Shown here in pieces: positions 35,317-44,436 of a stretch of 64,000 bases of DNA. The stretch is taken from assembly GCF_000021685.1 (NCBI RefSeq), contig NC_011959.1, forward strand, positions 558,001 to 622,000, read 5' to 3'. Below the pieces are notes generated by a model. That model searched no databases and was not told where the DNA came from. It saw only the letters and a list, made by a program, of their open reading frames with translations. Both the position numbers and the translations under genes were made by a program. This DNA comes from Thermomicrobium roseum DSM 5159. Lineage in GTDB: Bacteria; Chloroflexota; Chloroflexia; Thermomicrobiales; Thermomicrobiaceae. The first letter of the stretch is position 1. Every line of letters starts with the position of its first letter.

Positions 35317-36188
35317 GCGAGCCGTTTGCCGGCTCCTCGCTTCATCGACGGTTGGACCTGAGAAATGTCGCACACTACCAGTTTGCGTGTGCTTGCTGAG
35401 TCTCCGAACGAGCAAAGGACAGGCGCATGGATCGGCAAGAGTTACGCCGACAGAAGACGGGAGGTCGTTGATCCGAGAAGGATACTTCGGGCATGCATCG
35501 GCAATGCTCGTGCCGATCTACGGTCTCTTCCGGGTCCATGTGCACCCTCGAGTCTCGAACGACCTGTTGATGTGCGTCGGGTCGTCGCGGCGTATCCAAC
35601 TGGGGCTGACTGTTTCATGGATTTCCGATGTCTCGTGTAACTACCAACTCTTCTTCAAATGGTTCGTCCCTCATCAGTAGGCTCGTTCGCTTCTCGACAG
35701 CGGGAGCCTAGCGACTACTGGTATCGCCGGAAATGGGGGATGTTGCTCCCTTGCGTTGGAGGGTGTTGACGAAACCTTTCGATATTCTCGACTTGACGCG
35801 ATGCAACGCGGAGGTGCAAGTGTCAGAAGCGACCCGTTACTTCGGACGCGACCAGCAAACGACGATCCGAAGATCGAGGGAACCTCACCGGGCCTCTGGT
35901 GGGGGAGGATCATGGCAGGGCACTCGGTGATCACGAAGAAGGTCGACTGACAGGTCGGCATCACACAGCAGAGTCGTTGCGCCGACGGCCTCCTTCGCCG
36001 GGTTACGTCGGTGTAGTCGTTAGCGATCGGAGAACGATCGTGGAGTTGTATACTGGTGCGATCAGTGGTTGGCTCGGGGCGCGCCTCGGTTGCACGCATC
36101 GTGCCTCGGGCGGTCGAGTAGCTGGCGACGGAGCGCTGCGACAGACGACTGCGACCGGCGCTAGTGCTCGACTGAAGCGGGAATCGGG
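35317..36188. other. Intergenic region, no supported gene
   Basis: About 870 bases. Frames of 60-180 codons exist on both strands but have Ser/Arg-rich, low-quality composition, no domain and no ribosome site. A TATACT box occurs near 36048, upstream of the small unknown gene, without a good -35. Confidence 0.4.
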
Positions 36189-36566
36189 ATGGGAACGGTG
36201 CCAACCTATCGGGACGTGCTCATGGCAGTACTCTCTCCCGGCGCGCTCGTCGTCCTGGAGCGCCTCACCCCGCTCATCTGCGCCCTCTATGATTTGGACC
36301 TTCTCTTGGATTACCCCGTGGCTGATCAGCAGCAGGGTAGCCTACGGGAGCGCCTGAGCGAACGGTTGGAGCGGATCGTCGCGCTGCTCCCGTCCGATGT
36401 CTCGCCGATGGCGAATGAAGTGTTCACCGCTGTGGAAACCCTGGTGACAGATGTGCTCGGACGCGAACTTTTCCTCGGTGAGGAAATCCGGCGTCTGGAA
36501 TTGCTGGATGAGGCGTTCCGCAACGATCCCTTGTTGTTCCAGCTCGTCCGTGGAAGAGCCAATTGA
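36189..36566 (+). CDS. Hypothetical small acidic protein
   Basis: 125 aa, not recognised. The composition is protein-like: helical, Leu- and Glu-rich, with a hydrophobic N-terminal third (LMAVLSPGALVVLERLTPLI) and an acidic C-terminal half (LGRELFLGEEIRRLELLDEA). No signal peptide or metal motif. GGGAATCGGG lies directly upstream of the ATG, a weak site. It is convergent with the copper protein gene. It may be a small cytosolic helical protein. Confidence 0.65.
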   Translation: MGTVPTYRDVLMAVLSPGALVVLERLTPLICALYDLDLLLDYPVADQQQGSLRERLSERLERIVALLPSDVSPMANEVFTAVETLVTDVLGRELFLGEEIRRLELLDEAFRNDPLLFQLVRGRAN

Positions 36567-36627
36567 CATTGTCGAGAAGACGCGCTCGGCCCGGGACGGA
36601 GTGGTACCCTCCCGGACCGAGCGTTGT

Positions 36628-37056
36628 TCACCGGGCGCGCAAGTCGAGGTGCATCCCCTGCTTGTAGTGGGTCGGGATATTGCACAGGAGAACGTAATGG
36701 CCGGCAGTGAGGTCGAGTGTCATCTCGGCCGTCTTGCCGGGCGGTAAATCTTCCGGCTCGATCTCGCCGAGCACTTCGCCTGCTTGTTCCTCCTCGGCTT
36801 TCTGTTCAGCTTCATTGTAGGGAAGACGATCGGCCGGCAAGTCGGTGCGGAGGACGATCAGCTCGTGCTCCATCTGGCCGACGTTCTTGGCGACGAAGCG
36901 GACTTTCCCAGCAGGAACTTCCGCCTTGTCGACTTTGATGTAATACTCGCCCAGTTCGACCGTCACGGTGGTGACTCCTGCTTGCCCGCCTCTCCGACAA
37001 GCGGCGAGGCTCATCACCAGTGCGCTAGACAATAGTGCTCGTCGTGTCATGCGCAT
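36628..37056 (-). CDS. Blue-copper (cupredoxin) lipoprotein
   Basis: 142 aa. The signal ends in lipobox LAAC with acylated Cys20. The rest is a cupredoxin: VTVELGEYYIKVDKAEVPAG opens the beta sandwich. The type-1 copper ligands are His64 (MEHELIVL), Cys125, His130 and Met135 (CNIPTHYKQGM). A charged insert (residues 80-105, Glu-rich) separates the first His from the Cys loop. It is an electron carrier on the outer membrane face. GGGGGAG four bases before the ATG supports this start; a longer reading frame upstream is spurious. Confidence 0.9.
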   Translation of the reverse strand: MRMTRRALLSSALVMSLAACRRGGQAGVTTVTVELGEYYIKVDKAEVPAGKVRFVAKNVGQMEHELIVLRTDLPADRLPYNEAEQKAEEEQAGEVLGEIEPEDLPPGKTAEMTLDLTAGHYVLLCNIPTHYKQGMHLDLRAR

Positions 37057-37402
37057 GCTGCTCCCCCACCTCTTCTCTTCTCGTCGGCGCGTGCTCGTTG
37101 TGGCCACTCGGGTGCACTCTCGAGAAGGGTCGATCGGATCGCCTGACCGCCTGGAGGACTTCTCCCCCGTGCGGTGCACTCGTCGCCCAAAGCAGGGCGC
37201 GCATATCGTACCGTGTGGCGGAAGCGCAGTCGTCCTTGTCGTGAGCCGGGAGTCACACCTGCTGCCTCCGTGGCTCGACCGTTGACGCAGGATCTTCTCG
37301 GGAATGTAGCGGAACCATGCTGTACGGTGAAGTGGTGATTCACCAACGCAGATGCGATGCGAGCGAGCAGGCTCGCTCCTTGCGCGATGCTTCCGGTTCG
37401 TC

Positions 37403-38314
37403 TCACGCGTCCCGGTAACGCAGCGTCACAGTCTGGTGCACGGGGCCGATCTCGCTCGCGGGGAAAATCGCGCGAATGGCAGGTAACCAGGCTTCGGGAT
37501 CGGTCAGCGAAGGACTAAAATGAGTGAGCCAGAGGCGCTCGACGCTGGCGGCACGGGCCAATTCGGCTGCCTCTTGCATCAGCATATGGCCGCGTTCGAT
37601 CGCTCGCGGCAGCAGAGCGGTGTCGCCGTACATCCCCTCACAGACCAGGAGGTCCGCTCCAGCGACGAACCCGGGAAGCTCTGGGGTGGGTCGGGTATCG
37701 GTCACGAAGGCGACGGTGATACCGCGTCGCGGCGGGCCGAGCACGAGATCAGGGGTCAGGAGCTGTCCCGCGAACTCGACCGTTTCTCCACGCTGCAGGC
37801 GGTGCCAGAGCGTCATCGGGATGCCGAGCGCCTGCGCTCGCTGTGGGTCGAACCGGCGTCCCCGTGGACGGTGCAGCGTGTATGCGAAGCAAGGGATCCG
37901 GTGTGTGACCGGCAGGGCGCGCAGGAGGAGTCCGCCAGGAAGTTCGAGTTCGCTGGTCCCGGAGAGCTCCAGTGTTTCGACAGGAAACGGGAGAGTCGGT
38001 ACGATGCTCCGCAGTGCAGCGACCACCTGCGCGGTACCGACAGGGCCGATGATGCGAACCGGCTCCTGACGGTCGGCGAAGGCAAGAGCGTAGAGGATAC
38101 CAGGGAGACCAGCGACATGATCGGCGTGGAGGTGCGTGAAGACGATCGCATCGAGATCGCGGAAGCTCCATCCGGTGTATCGCCAGGAAATCTGCGTGCC
38201 CTCGCCGCAATCGAGGAGGACAACATGCCCTTCGCACCGGACAAGGAGAGCGGACAGCCAACGATCCGGAAGCGGCATCATCCCACCGGTGCCGAGAAGA
38301 CAGACGTCGACCAT
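37403..38314 (-). CDS. rnz: Ribonuclease Z
   Basis: 303 aa. The N terminus [18 protein letters not shown] is the RNase Z signature and [15 protein letters not shown] is the zinc motif HxHxDH. Further ligands lie in [19 protein letters not shown] and LTHFSP. The enzyme cleaves the 3' trailer of tRNA precursors; at least two tRNAs in this window lack an encoded CCA and so need such processing. GAGGTG lies about 7 bases before the ATG. Divergent from the next gene. Confidence 0.93.
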
Positions 38315-38361
38315 GGCTGTGCACCTCACCGAACTCCACGCCGGTGGCGAATCGTATCACG

Positions 38362-38390
38362 TTGGGCGTCTGTTCCCGACATGCTAGGAT
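38362..38390 (+). promoter_or_regulatory. Predicted promoter of the gamma-glutamyltransferase-family gene
   Basis: TTGGGC (38362-38367), 17-bp spacer ending in TGC, TAGGAT (38385-38390), an extended -10. It lies 37 bases before the GTG start. Confidence 0.55.
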
Positions 38391-38426
38391 GCGCGGCGGA
38401 AGACAAGCTCCAGGACGAGGGGGTAC

Positions 38427-40025
38427 GTGGTGAGGAAGGTAGTCACCGGGCGACCGACCACTCGAGCGACGGAAGGGATGGTGGCGACGCCGCATTACCT
38501 CGCGACGCTCGCTGGTCTGCGGGTCTTGCAAGATGGTGGGAACGCCGTCGATGCAGCCGTGGCCGCGAACGCCGTGTTGACGGTGGTCTATCCGCACATG
38601 TGCTCGCTCGGCGGCGATGCCTTTTTCCTCATCTGGGAACCGCGGGAGCAACGGCTGGTTGGCCTGAACGGGAGCGGGCGCGCACCGCAAGGCATCAGTC
38701 TTGCGGCGTTACGCGATCGCGGGTTCCGCGAGGTGCCGGCGAAGGGCCCCTGGGGGGTGACGGTTCCCGGAGCAGTCGATGCGTGGGCGACGGTTTTGGC
38801 ACGCTATGGGACGCGTGATCTCGCAGCGCTCCTGGAGTCAGCTCTTCGCTATGCGGAAGAGGGGTTCCCGGTTAGTCCGTTGCTGGCACGAGCCATCGCG
38901 GCTGAGGAGGAGATCTTTCGGCGCCAGGAAGCGGCTACCCGCCAGTTCTTGCCAGGAGGCCGCCCGCCGCGCTCGGGGCAGTTGCTGCGCCAGCCGGATT
39001 TGGCAGCGAGCCTTCGCCTGATCGCCGAGCATGGTCCCGAGGCGTTCTACCGCGGACCGATCGCCGAGGCGATCGTCGCCGTCCTCCGGAGCGCTGGTGG
39101 AGCGATGACATTGGACGACCTGGCTGCTCATCGTTCCGAGTGGGTGGAGCCCTTGCGCAGCACGTATCGAGGGGTCGAGGTGATCGAACTGCCGCCCAAT
39201 ACGCAGGGGGTGACCGCGCTTCAGCTTCTGAATATCGTCGAGGGTTTCCCGATCGGTGCGGACGAGTGGGGATCCCCTCGACTCTTGCATCTGATGCTCG
39301 AGGCGAAGAAGCTCGCCTTTGCGGACCGCGATCGCTATCTGGGCGATCCGGCTTTCGTCGATGTTCCCGTCGCTCGCCTGCTCAGCAAAGCATACGCAGC
39401 TGAACTTCGGAGTCGCATCGACCCGGATCGGGCGAGCGTTCCTCCACCGCCGCAGTGGGACTCGGATACGATCTACCTTTGTGTCGTTGATCGCGACGGA
39501 CGAGCGGTGTCTCTGATTCAGAGCATTTATCAGTCATTCGGGAGCGGGCTGGTCGCTGCTGGCATCGTCCTCCACAACCGTGGCGCGTGTTTCGTGCTGG
39601 ATGAAGAATCACCGAATGCACTCATGCCGGGCAAGCGGCCGTTGCATACCTTGATTCCCGGGATGATGGTGCGTGACGGACGCCCTTGGGTGGTGTTCGG
39701 GACGATGGGTGGCCATAGCCAGCCGGTCATCCACCTGCAACTGGTGAACGGGCTCGTGGACTTCGGCTTCGAACCACAGGAAGCGATCGAGGTTGCGCGC
39801 TGGGTTTCGCGCCGCGAGCCGGGGGAAGCAGGGGAGACGATCTATCTGGAACCGGAACTGGCGGAGCGAGCGGCGGGCGAACTGGCTCGGCTGGGACATC
39901 GCGTCGAGATAGTCGAACGCTGGTCTTCGTTGATGGGCCATGCCCACCTGATCATGATCGGGGACGATGGGGTGCTCTCCGGAGCTTCCGATCCGCGCGC
40001 TGAAGGCTACGCTCTGGGCTGGTGA
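38427..40025 (+). CDS. Gamma-glutamyltransferase-family Ntn hydrolase
   Basis: 532 aa, no signal peptide, so cytosolic. It has ATPHYLATLAGLRVLQDGGN and AVDAAVAANA at the N terminus, GWG-like VTVPGAVDAW, and the self-cleavage site before Thr348 in WDSDTIYLCVVDRDG. FGTMGGHSQP follows. Thr348 would be the catalytic nucleophile of the small subunit. The family includes gamma-glutamyltransferases, acylases and oxamate amidohydrolase HpxW. The lack of a secretion signal and the DTIYLCVVD form fit non-GGT members better. GACGAGGGGG precedes two in-frame GTG codons. Confidence 0.87.
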   Translation: MVRKVVTGRPTTRATEGMVATPHYLATLAGLRVLQDGGNAVDAAVAANAVLTVVYPHMCSLGGDAFFLIWEPREQRLVGLNGSGRAPQGISLAALRDRGFREVPAKGPWGVTVPGAVDAWATVLARYGTRDLAALLESALRYAEEGFPVSPLLARAIAAEEEIFRRQEAATRQFLPGGRPPRSGQLLRQPDLAASLRLIAEHGPEAFYRGPIAEAIVAVLRSAGGAMTLDDLAAHRSEWVEPLRSTYRGVEVIELPPNTQGVTALQLLNIVEGFPIGADEWGSPRLLHLMLEAKKLAFADRDRYLGDPAFVDVPVARLLSKAYAAELRSRIDPDRASVPPPPQWDSDTIYLCVVDRDGRAVSLIQSIYQSFGSGLVAAGIVLHNRGACFVLDEESPNALMPGKRPLHTLIPGMMVRDGRPWVVFGTMGGHSQPVIHLQLVNGLVDFGFEPQEAIEVARWVSRREPGEAGETIYLEPELAERAAGELARLGHRVEIVERWSSLMGHAHLIMIGDDGVLSGASDPRAEGYALGW

Positions 40026-40028
40026 GCC

Positions 40029-40547
40029 TCACTCGAGGGGGAGATGGCCGTTGTCGTGCGGGCAGACGTGTCCTTCCGGTCCGATAACGGCGCCGCAGCG
40101 TGGGCAACGCGGACGTCCCGCCGCGATGACTTGGGCGATCTGGCGTGCGAGCGCCTTCGCTGCTGGTAAGCTCGCGCGTCCGGCGAACACCGGGTCGTCA
40201 TCCTCGTCCTGCTCGATATCGTGCGCGAAGATCGCGATGCGCTGGTGCTCCTCATCGTACCCGATGGCCATTTTCCCAACGACATATTCGGGGAGATCGG
40301 GGGGAAGCGGCGCCGTGCGTGCCGCGGGTTGCTCGGAGATACGGGAGCGCACGAGCCCTGCCAGCCGCAGTTGCTCGAACAGCTGCTCGATGGCGAGACC
40401 GAGGGCTTGGAGTTGCTCTTTTTCCATCCAGAGCGAGACGAGATCCAAGCCGACACCGGCGATGAGGCGGAAACGTCGTTGGCCCGGTTGGCCGATCGCC
40501 TCCGCCTCGAGCACAGTTAGCTCTGGGTATTCGTGCCGTCTGCCCAT
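40029..40547 (-). CDS. DUF3090 family protein with C-terminal zinc ribbon
   Basis: 172 aa. The start MGRRHEYPELTVLEAEAIGQ followed by PGQRRFRLIAGVG is the typical DUF3090 opening; the middle has SLWMEKEQLQALG and VGKMAIGYDEEHQRIAIFAH. The C terminus has CPRCGAVIGPEGHVCPHDNG, a likely zinc site. In actinobacteria this family is encoded near a phosphatase and a kinase-like protein; neither is here. Function is unknown. The ATG at 40547 is preferred over one 12 bases upstream because it fits family starts and has GGGA six bases before it. Confidence 0.85.
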   Translation of the reverse strand: MGRRHEYPELTVLEAEAIGQPGQRRFRLIAGVGLDLVSLWMEKEQLQALGLAIEQLFEQLRLAGLVRSRISEQPAARTAPLPPDLPEYVVGKMAIGYDEEHQRIAIFAHDIEQDEDDDPVFAGRASLPAAKALARQIAQVIAAGRPRCPRCGAVIGPEGHVCPHDNGHLPLE

Positions 40548-40897
40548 GATCGGTCCCATCTTCCTCGCGGTCGCCGCTACGAGCATACACCAGCGGGCGC
40601 CGGAACGGACCGACGCCCGCACGGTGAGGTGGGGGATGGGTGTGGCAGGGGAGGGAGGACGTCTGCAAACTCGGAATGGTTCCGCTCGCCGCGCAGACGT
40701 ACCGGAACCGCTTCCACTATACGCCCGGGTATCGACTTTGTCAAGCAGTAAGTTTCCGAATTCGTTCGGAAGCGCGCCCCACCAAGAAGTCGATGTCGTC
40801 TTTGCCGGGTCGCTCGCATGAACGAGCGGTAGAATGCGAGCCGGGACGACGAGGGTGGAGAGCCGCGCTGGCTGTTGCTGATTCGAGGAGGGCATCC

Positions 40898-42121
40898 GTG
40901 AGCGGGCGAAGGCCTCTCGTGTTCGTCGCAATCGTCACGATGCTCGCACTGGTAGGTTGCCGAGGTCCGGCCGTTTATCCGACGGTGACGCCGACTCGGT
41001 CGACGTTGCTCGGCTCCGTACCGACCCCATCGCATGAGAGCGGCGCGGTCGGTACGCCGGTACTCGAGGCGAGCCAAGCGACGCCGAGAGGCAGAGCAGC
41101 GAGCGGATTCGCGTATGGCTTCAATGTCGCCTGGCGTGGAGACGAAGATGGAGCTGCCTTCAACCAGCGTACCGCCGAGATGGTGCGCCAGGCCGGGTTT
41201 CAGTGGGTGCGTTTTCAGGTGCGCTGGGAGTCACTCGAGCCGCGGCCCGGAGAGTGGGATTTCCGGCCGATCGACCGCGTTCTGCCGGTGTACGAAGCAG
41301 CCGGCTTGTCGGTCCTGGCGTCAGTCGTCGGCGCACCCGAGTGGGCGCGTGCAGCGAATGGGGGAATCGTCGCGGATCCAGCGACCTTTCGCGAGGCGAT
41401 GCGGCGATTGGCCTCACGGTACCGCGGCCGCATCCACGCATGGGAGATTTGGAACGAGCAGAACTTGGCTCATGAGCTCCATGGTCCCGTTCGGGTGGAA
41501 CCGTACTGTGCAGTGCTCCGCGCCGGGTATGAGGGGGTAAAGGCTGGAGATCCGGAAGCTCTGGTCGTCTTCGGTGGGCTCACCCCGACTGGTGTCAACG
41601 ACCCCACTATCGCCGTGGACGACGTCGCCTATCTCGAGGCGTTCTATGCACTGGATGGTGGATCCTGTACTCGGTACTTCGACGTACTCGGAGCGCATGC
41701 CAACGCGACGCTCAATCCGCCCGATACGCTGTGGCCAGAGCGTCCCGGACCGGGCCCAGGCTGGCGCGATCACCCGAGCTTTTATTTTCGTCGTGTCGAG
41801 CAACTGCGGGCCGTGATGGAACGGCACGGTGATCGGCGACCGGTTTGGATCACTGAGTTCGGCTGGACGACGAACAATCCGGCCCCTGGTTACGAGTACG
41901 GTCAGTACGTCAGCGAGGAGCAGCAAGCCGAGTATCTCGTCCGAGCCTTCGAGATCGCCCGCACGCGGTGGCCATGGGTTACTGGTATGTTCGTGTGGAA
42001 CCTCAACTTCTCGACCATCGTCGGGCCAGAAGATGAGAAAGGACCATGGTCAGTGCTCAACCCTGACTGGTCTCCGCGTCCGGCGTATCGAGCGCTCAGC
42101 GCGATGCCCAAGCAACCCTAG
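40898..42121 (+). CDS. Lipoprotein glycoside hydrolase (cellulase/GH39-like TIM barrel)
   Basis: 407 aa from a GTG with GAGGAGG six bases upstream. The signal ends in ALVGC (Cys21), so it is lipid-anchored; a Ser/Thr/Pro-rich linker (residues 25-65) follows. The barrel starts FAYGFNVAWRGDEDGAAFNQ and has acid/base Glu187 in WEIWNEQN and nucleophile Glu320 in WITEFGWTT. The bacterium probably uses it on surface or external polysaccharide. It is clearly paralogous to the second half of the protein at 50.0-51.8 kb, but lacks the envelope repeats. Confidence 0.88.
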   Translation: MSGRRPLVFVAIVTMLALVGCRGPAVYPTVTPTRSTLLGSVPTPSHESGAVGTPVLEASQATPRGRAASGFAYGFNVAWRGDEDGAAFNQRTAEMVRQAGFQWVRFQVRWESLEPRPGEWDFRPIDRVLPVYEAAGLSVLASVVGAPEWARAANGGIVADPATFREAMRRLASRYRGRIHAWEIWNEQNLAHELHGPVRVEPYCAVLRAGYEGVKAGDPEALVVFGGLTPTGVNDPTIAVDDVAYLEAFYALDGGSCTRYFDVLGAHANATLNPPDTLWPERPGPGPGWRDHPSFYFRRVEQLRAVMERHGDRRPVWITEFGWTTNNPAPGYEYGQYVSEEQQAEYLVRAFEIARTRWPWVTGMFVWNLNFSTIVGPEDEKGPWSVLNPDWSPRPAYRALSAMPKQP

Positions 42122-43149
42122 ACACAGCCACCGCTCGCGAAGAGGCGCGCGACCTCGTCGACCTGAAAGACGGGGAGCGGTCGTTCGCCAGTCGACCCGA
42201 TGAGGACACGACGACCGGGATCAGGGTCGAGCCAGCCGAGTTGCGTTGCGGGGATATCGTGCTGCGCTAAAGTGTCGAGCGCGTGCTCGACGCTTTCCGG
42301 CGTGACGACAGCGAGGAGCGCTCCAGAAGCGATGAGACCGAGCGGATCCAAACCCAGCGCAGTGCACACGGCGCGGGTTTCCGGATAGACGAGGATCGCC
42401 TCCTCCGAGACGACGAGGCCAGTACCGCAGGCAACAGCAACCTCGTGGAGGCCGGTGGCGAGCCCACCTTCCGTGGGATCATGCAAGTAACGGAGGTCCT
42501 CACCCAGTCTCTCGAGCAGGAGGGTAGCGGCGGGGACGATGCTGATGCCCGGCTCGTACAAAAAGCGACGGCAGCGAGCGAGCAGATCTTGGTCGAGCAT
42601 CCGCTCGAGCGTCTGGCGGCACTCGCGTGCGAGGAGAGCAGTCCCTTCGATGGCAATGCCGCGCACTAAGAGAAGCGCATCTCCCGGCCGCACGCGGGCC
42701 GGTGACAGAACGTACTCGGTCGTGAGTTCTCCGATCATGGTGCCGGCGACGATGGGACGATCGAGCCCGACCGTGATTTCCGTATGACCACCGACCACGC
42801 TGACGCCGAGTCGCTCGGCGGCCCGAGCGAGGTCATCGAGGATGACTTGCGCGTCGTGAGCTGTCGTTCCCTCGGGGAGGAGGACAGTCGCGAGAAACCA
42901 GCGCGGGCGAGCACCGAGGCAGGCGACATCGTTGGCATTGACGTTGAGGGCATACCAGCCGATCGCCTCGGTCGCGAAAGTGATCGGGTCGCTCTTGAAC
43001 ACCAGCCGGATAGTATCGATTTGGATGACCGCGGCATCGTGACCGATACCAGGACCGAGCAGGACGCTCGGATCCGGAGAAAGATTCCCGAGAAATTCAG
43101 CCAGGAGTTGGGGAGGAAGCTTCCCGGTCGGTAGAGGCCTGTCGCTCAC
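42118..43149 (-). CDS. AIR synthase-related protein (HypE-like)
   Basis: 343 aa from a GTG with GAGGAG seven bases upstream. It has the PurM/HypE layout: GPGIGHDAAVIQID, FKSDPITFATEAIGWYALNV, NDVACLGARPRWFL and VSVVGGHTEITVGLD, then HDPTEGGLATGLHEVA. In HypE the last residue is a Cys that is carbamoylated; this protein ends SGGCV, so a penultimate Cys exists. No hydrogenase or other hyp genes are visible. It overlaps the end of the glycoside hydrolase (convergent) and lies four bases after pfkA. Substrate unknown. Confidence 0.86.
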   Translation of the reverse strand: MSDRPLPTGKLPPQLLAEFLGNLSPDPSVLLGPGIGHDAAVIQIDTIRLVFKSDPITFATEAIGWYALNVNANDVACLGARPRWFLATVLLPEGTTAHDAQVILDDLARAAERLGVSVVGGHTEITVGLDRPIVAGTMIGELTTEYVLSPARVRPGDALLLVRGIAIEGTALLARECRQTLERMLDQDLLARCRRFLYEPGISIVPAATLLLERLGEDLRYLHDPTEGGLATGLHEVAVACGTGLVVSEEAILVYPETRAVCTALGLDPLGLIASGALLAVVTPESVEHALDTLAQHDIPATQLGWLDPDPGRRVLIGSTGERPLPVFQVDEVARLFASGGCV

Positions 43150-43153
43150 GCGT

Positions 43154-44281
43154 TCACTCCTCGTCCTGTTGCGCGAAACTGATTCCGATTCCACGCGCTG
43201 CGCGAACGAGGGGATGATCGAGAGGGACCAGCCGTGGGCCGCGTGCGACCTCGGCCAATGGAACCCGTACGATGCCCCAGGTCGCTTGCCCGGCAGGGTG
43301 CGCGCGGATGGCGACCATGACGCCATCGTCATCGTCGGCGAGTGCGTCAACTGCAGCCGAGCCGAGTGCAGTCGCCAACGCACGGTCGGTCGGTGTCGGC
43401 GTACCTCCGCGCTGGAGATGACCGAGGACGACTGCGCGAACTTCGGTCGGGAGGATGCGACTCAACTGTTTTTGGAGAACGAGCGAAATGCCACCGTACT
43501 TTCGCTGATAGGGGAGCGGGCCAGTGCGCTCGAAGACTGCTTCGCCATCGAGTGGCCGAGCACCTTCCGCGACGGCGACGATGGTGAAGGAACGCCTGCG
43601 TTGCCGTCGTCCTCGTATCACCTCGACGACGCGGTCGAGGACGAACGGGATTTCCGGGATCAGGATCACATCTGCTCCACCAGCGACTCCAGCGGACAGC
43701 GCGATCCACCCGGCGTCCCGGCCCATGAGTTCCACCAGCATGACCCGATGGTGACTTTCGGCGGTCGTATGCAGGCGATCGATCGCCTCGGTGGCGGTGG
43801 TGACAGCGGTATCGAAGCCGATCGTCTGGAGCGTGCCCCGGACGTCATTGTCGATCGTTTTGGGGATGCCGATGACACGAAGTCCCATCTCGTTGAGGCG
43901 ATGCGCGATGGACAGGCTCCCTTCGCCGCCGATGACGATCAAGGCGTCGATGCCGATGCGCTCGAGCGTGGCGAGCAGGGTCCGACTATGATCACGCGGC
44001 TCGGTGTCGCCTTGTTCAGGATGCGCGAAGAAGAACGGGTTGGCACGGTTGGAAGCGCCGAGGATGGTTCCACCTCGTACGAGCAAACCGCGGACATCGT
44101 CGAGCCCGAGTTGCCGAGCGCGGCCGAGGATCGCGCCCTCGTACCCGTCCTCAAAGCCGATCACTGTCCAACCGTAGCGCAAGATGGCTGTCTTAACGAC
44201 GGCCCGCAAGGCGGCATTGAGTCCCGGGGCATCGCCCCCGCCGGTGAGAACGCCGATCCGGCGGAGCGATCTCTCTGCCAT
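43154..44281 (-). CDS. pfkA: 6-phosphofructokinase (group III, mixed-type active site)
   Basis: 375 aa. Motifs: LTGGGDAPGLNAALRAVV, IVIGGEGSLSIA, IGIPKTIDNDVRGT, TTAESHHRVMLVELMGRDAG and VLGHLQRGGTPTPTDR. The position equivalent to Gly104 of the E. coli enzyme is Gly (GGEGS, ATP-like) but the Gly124 equivalent is Lys (PKTIDND, PPi-like), the mix seen in group III enzymes. GAGGAGG nine bases before the ATG supports the start. It phosphorylates fructose 6-phosphate in glycolysis. Divergent from proS. Confidence 0.94.
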   Translation of the reverse strand: MAERSLRRIGVLTGGGDAPGLNAALRAVVKTAILRYGWTVIGFEDGYEGAILGRARQLGLDDVRGLLVRGGTILGASNRANPFFFAHPEQGDTEPRDHSRTLLATLERIGIDALIVIGGEGSLSIAHRLNEMGLRVIGIPKTIDNDVRGTLQTIGFDTAVTTATEAIDRLHTTAESHHRVMLVELMGRDAGWIALSAGVAGGADVILIPEIPFVLDRVVEVIRGRRQRRRSFTIVAVAEGARPLDGEAVFERTGPLPYQRKYGGISLVLQKQLSRILPTEVRAVVLGHLQRGGTPTPTDRALATALGSAAVDALADDDDGVMVAIRAHPAGQATWGIVRVPLAEVARGPRLVPLDHPLVRAARGIGISFAQQDEE

Positions 44282-44436
44282 CGTGGTAAACCTCCTCGAT
44301 CGTGGCATTCGGCAACATGGGTATACTCACGTCGAGACGGGTGGGTTTTCGCTGCTCGACGTGGCCCCTGCGCATTCTACGCGAGGACGGGTGACGACTG
44401 CGCGGTAACGATCGACCGCGCGAGGGAGAGCGGACG

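Noticed and set aside
35674..36204. Minus-strand frame of 176 codons
   Set aside because: Ser/Pro/Arg-rich with no domain, ribosome site or neighbour logic.
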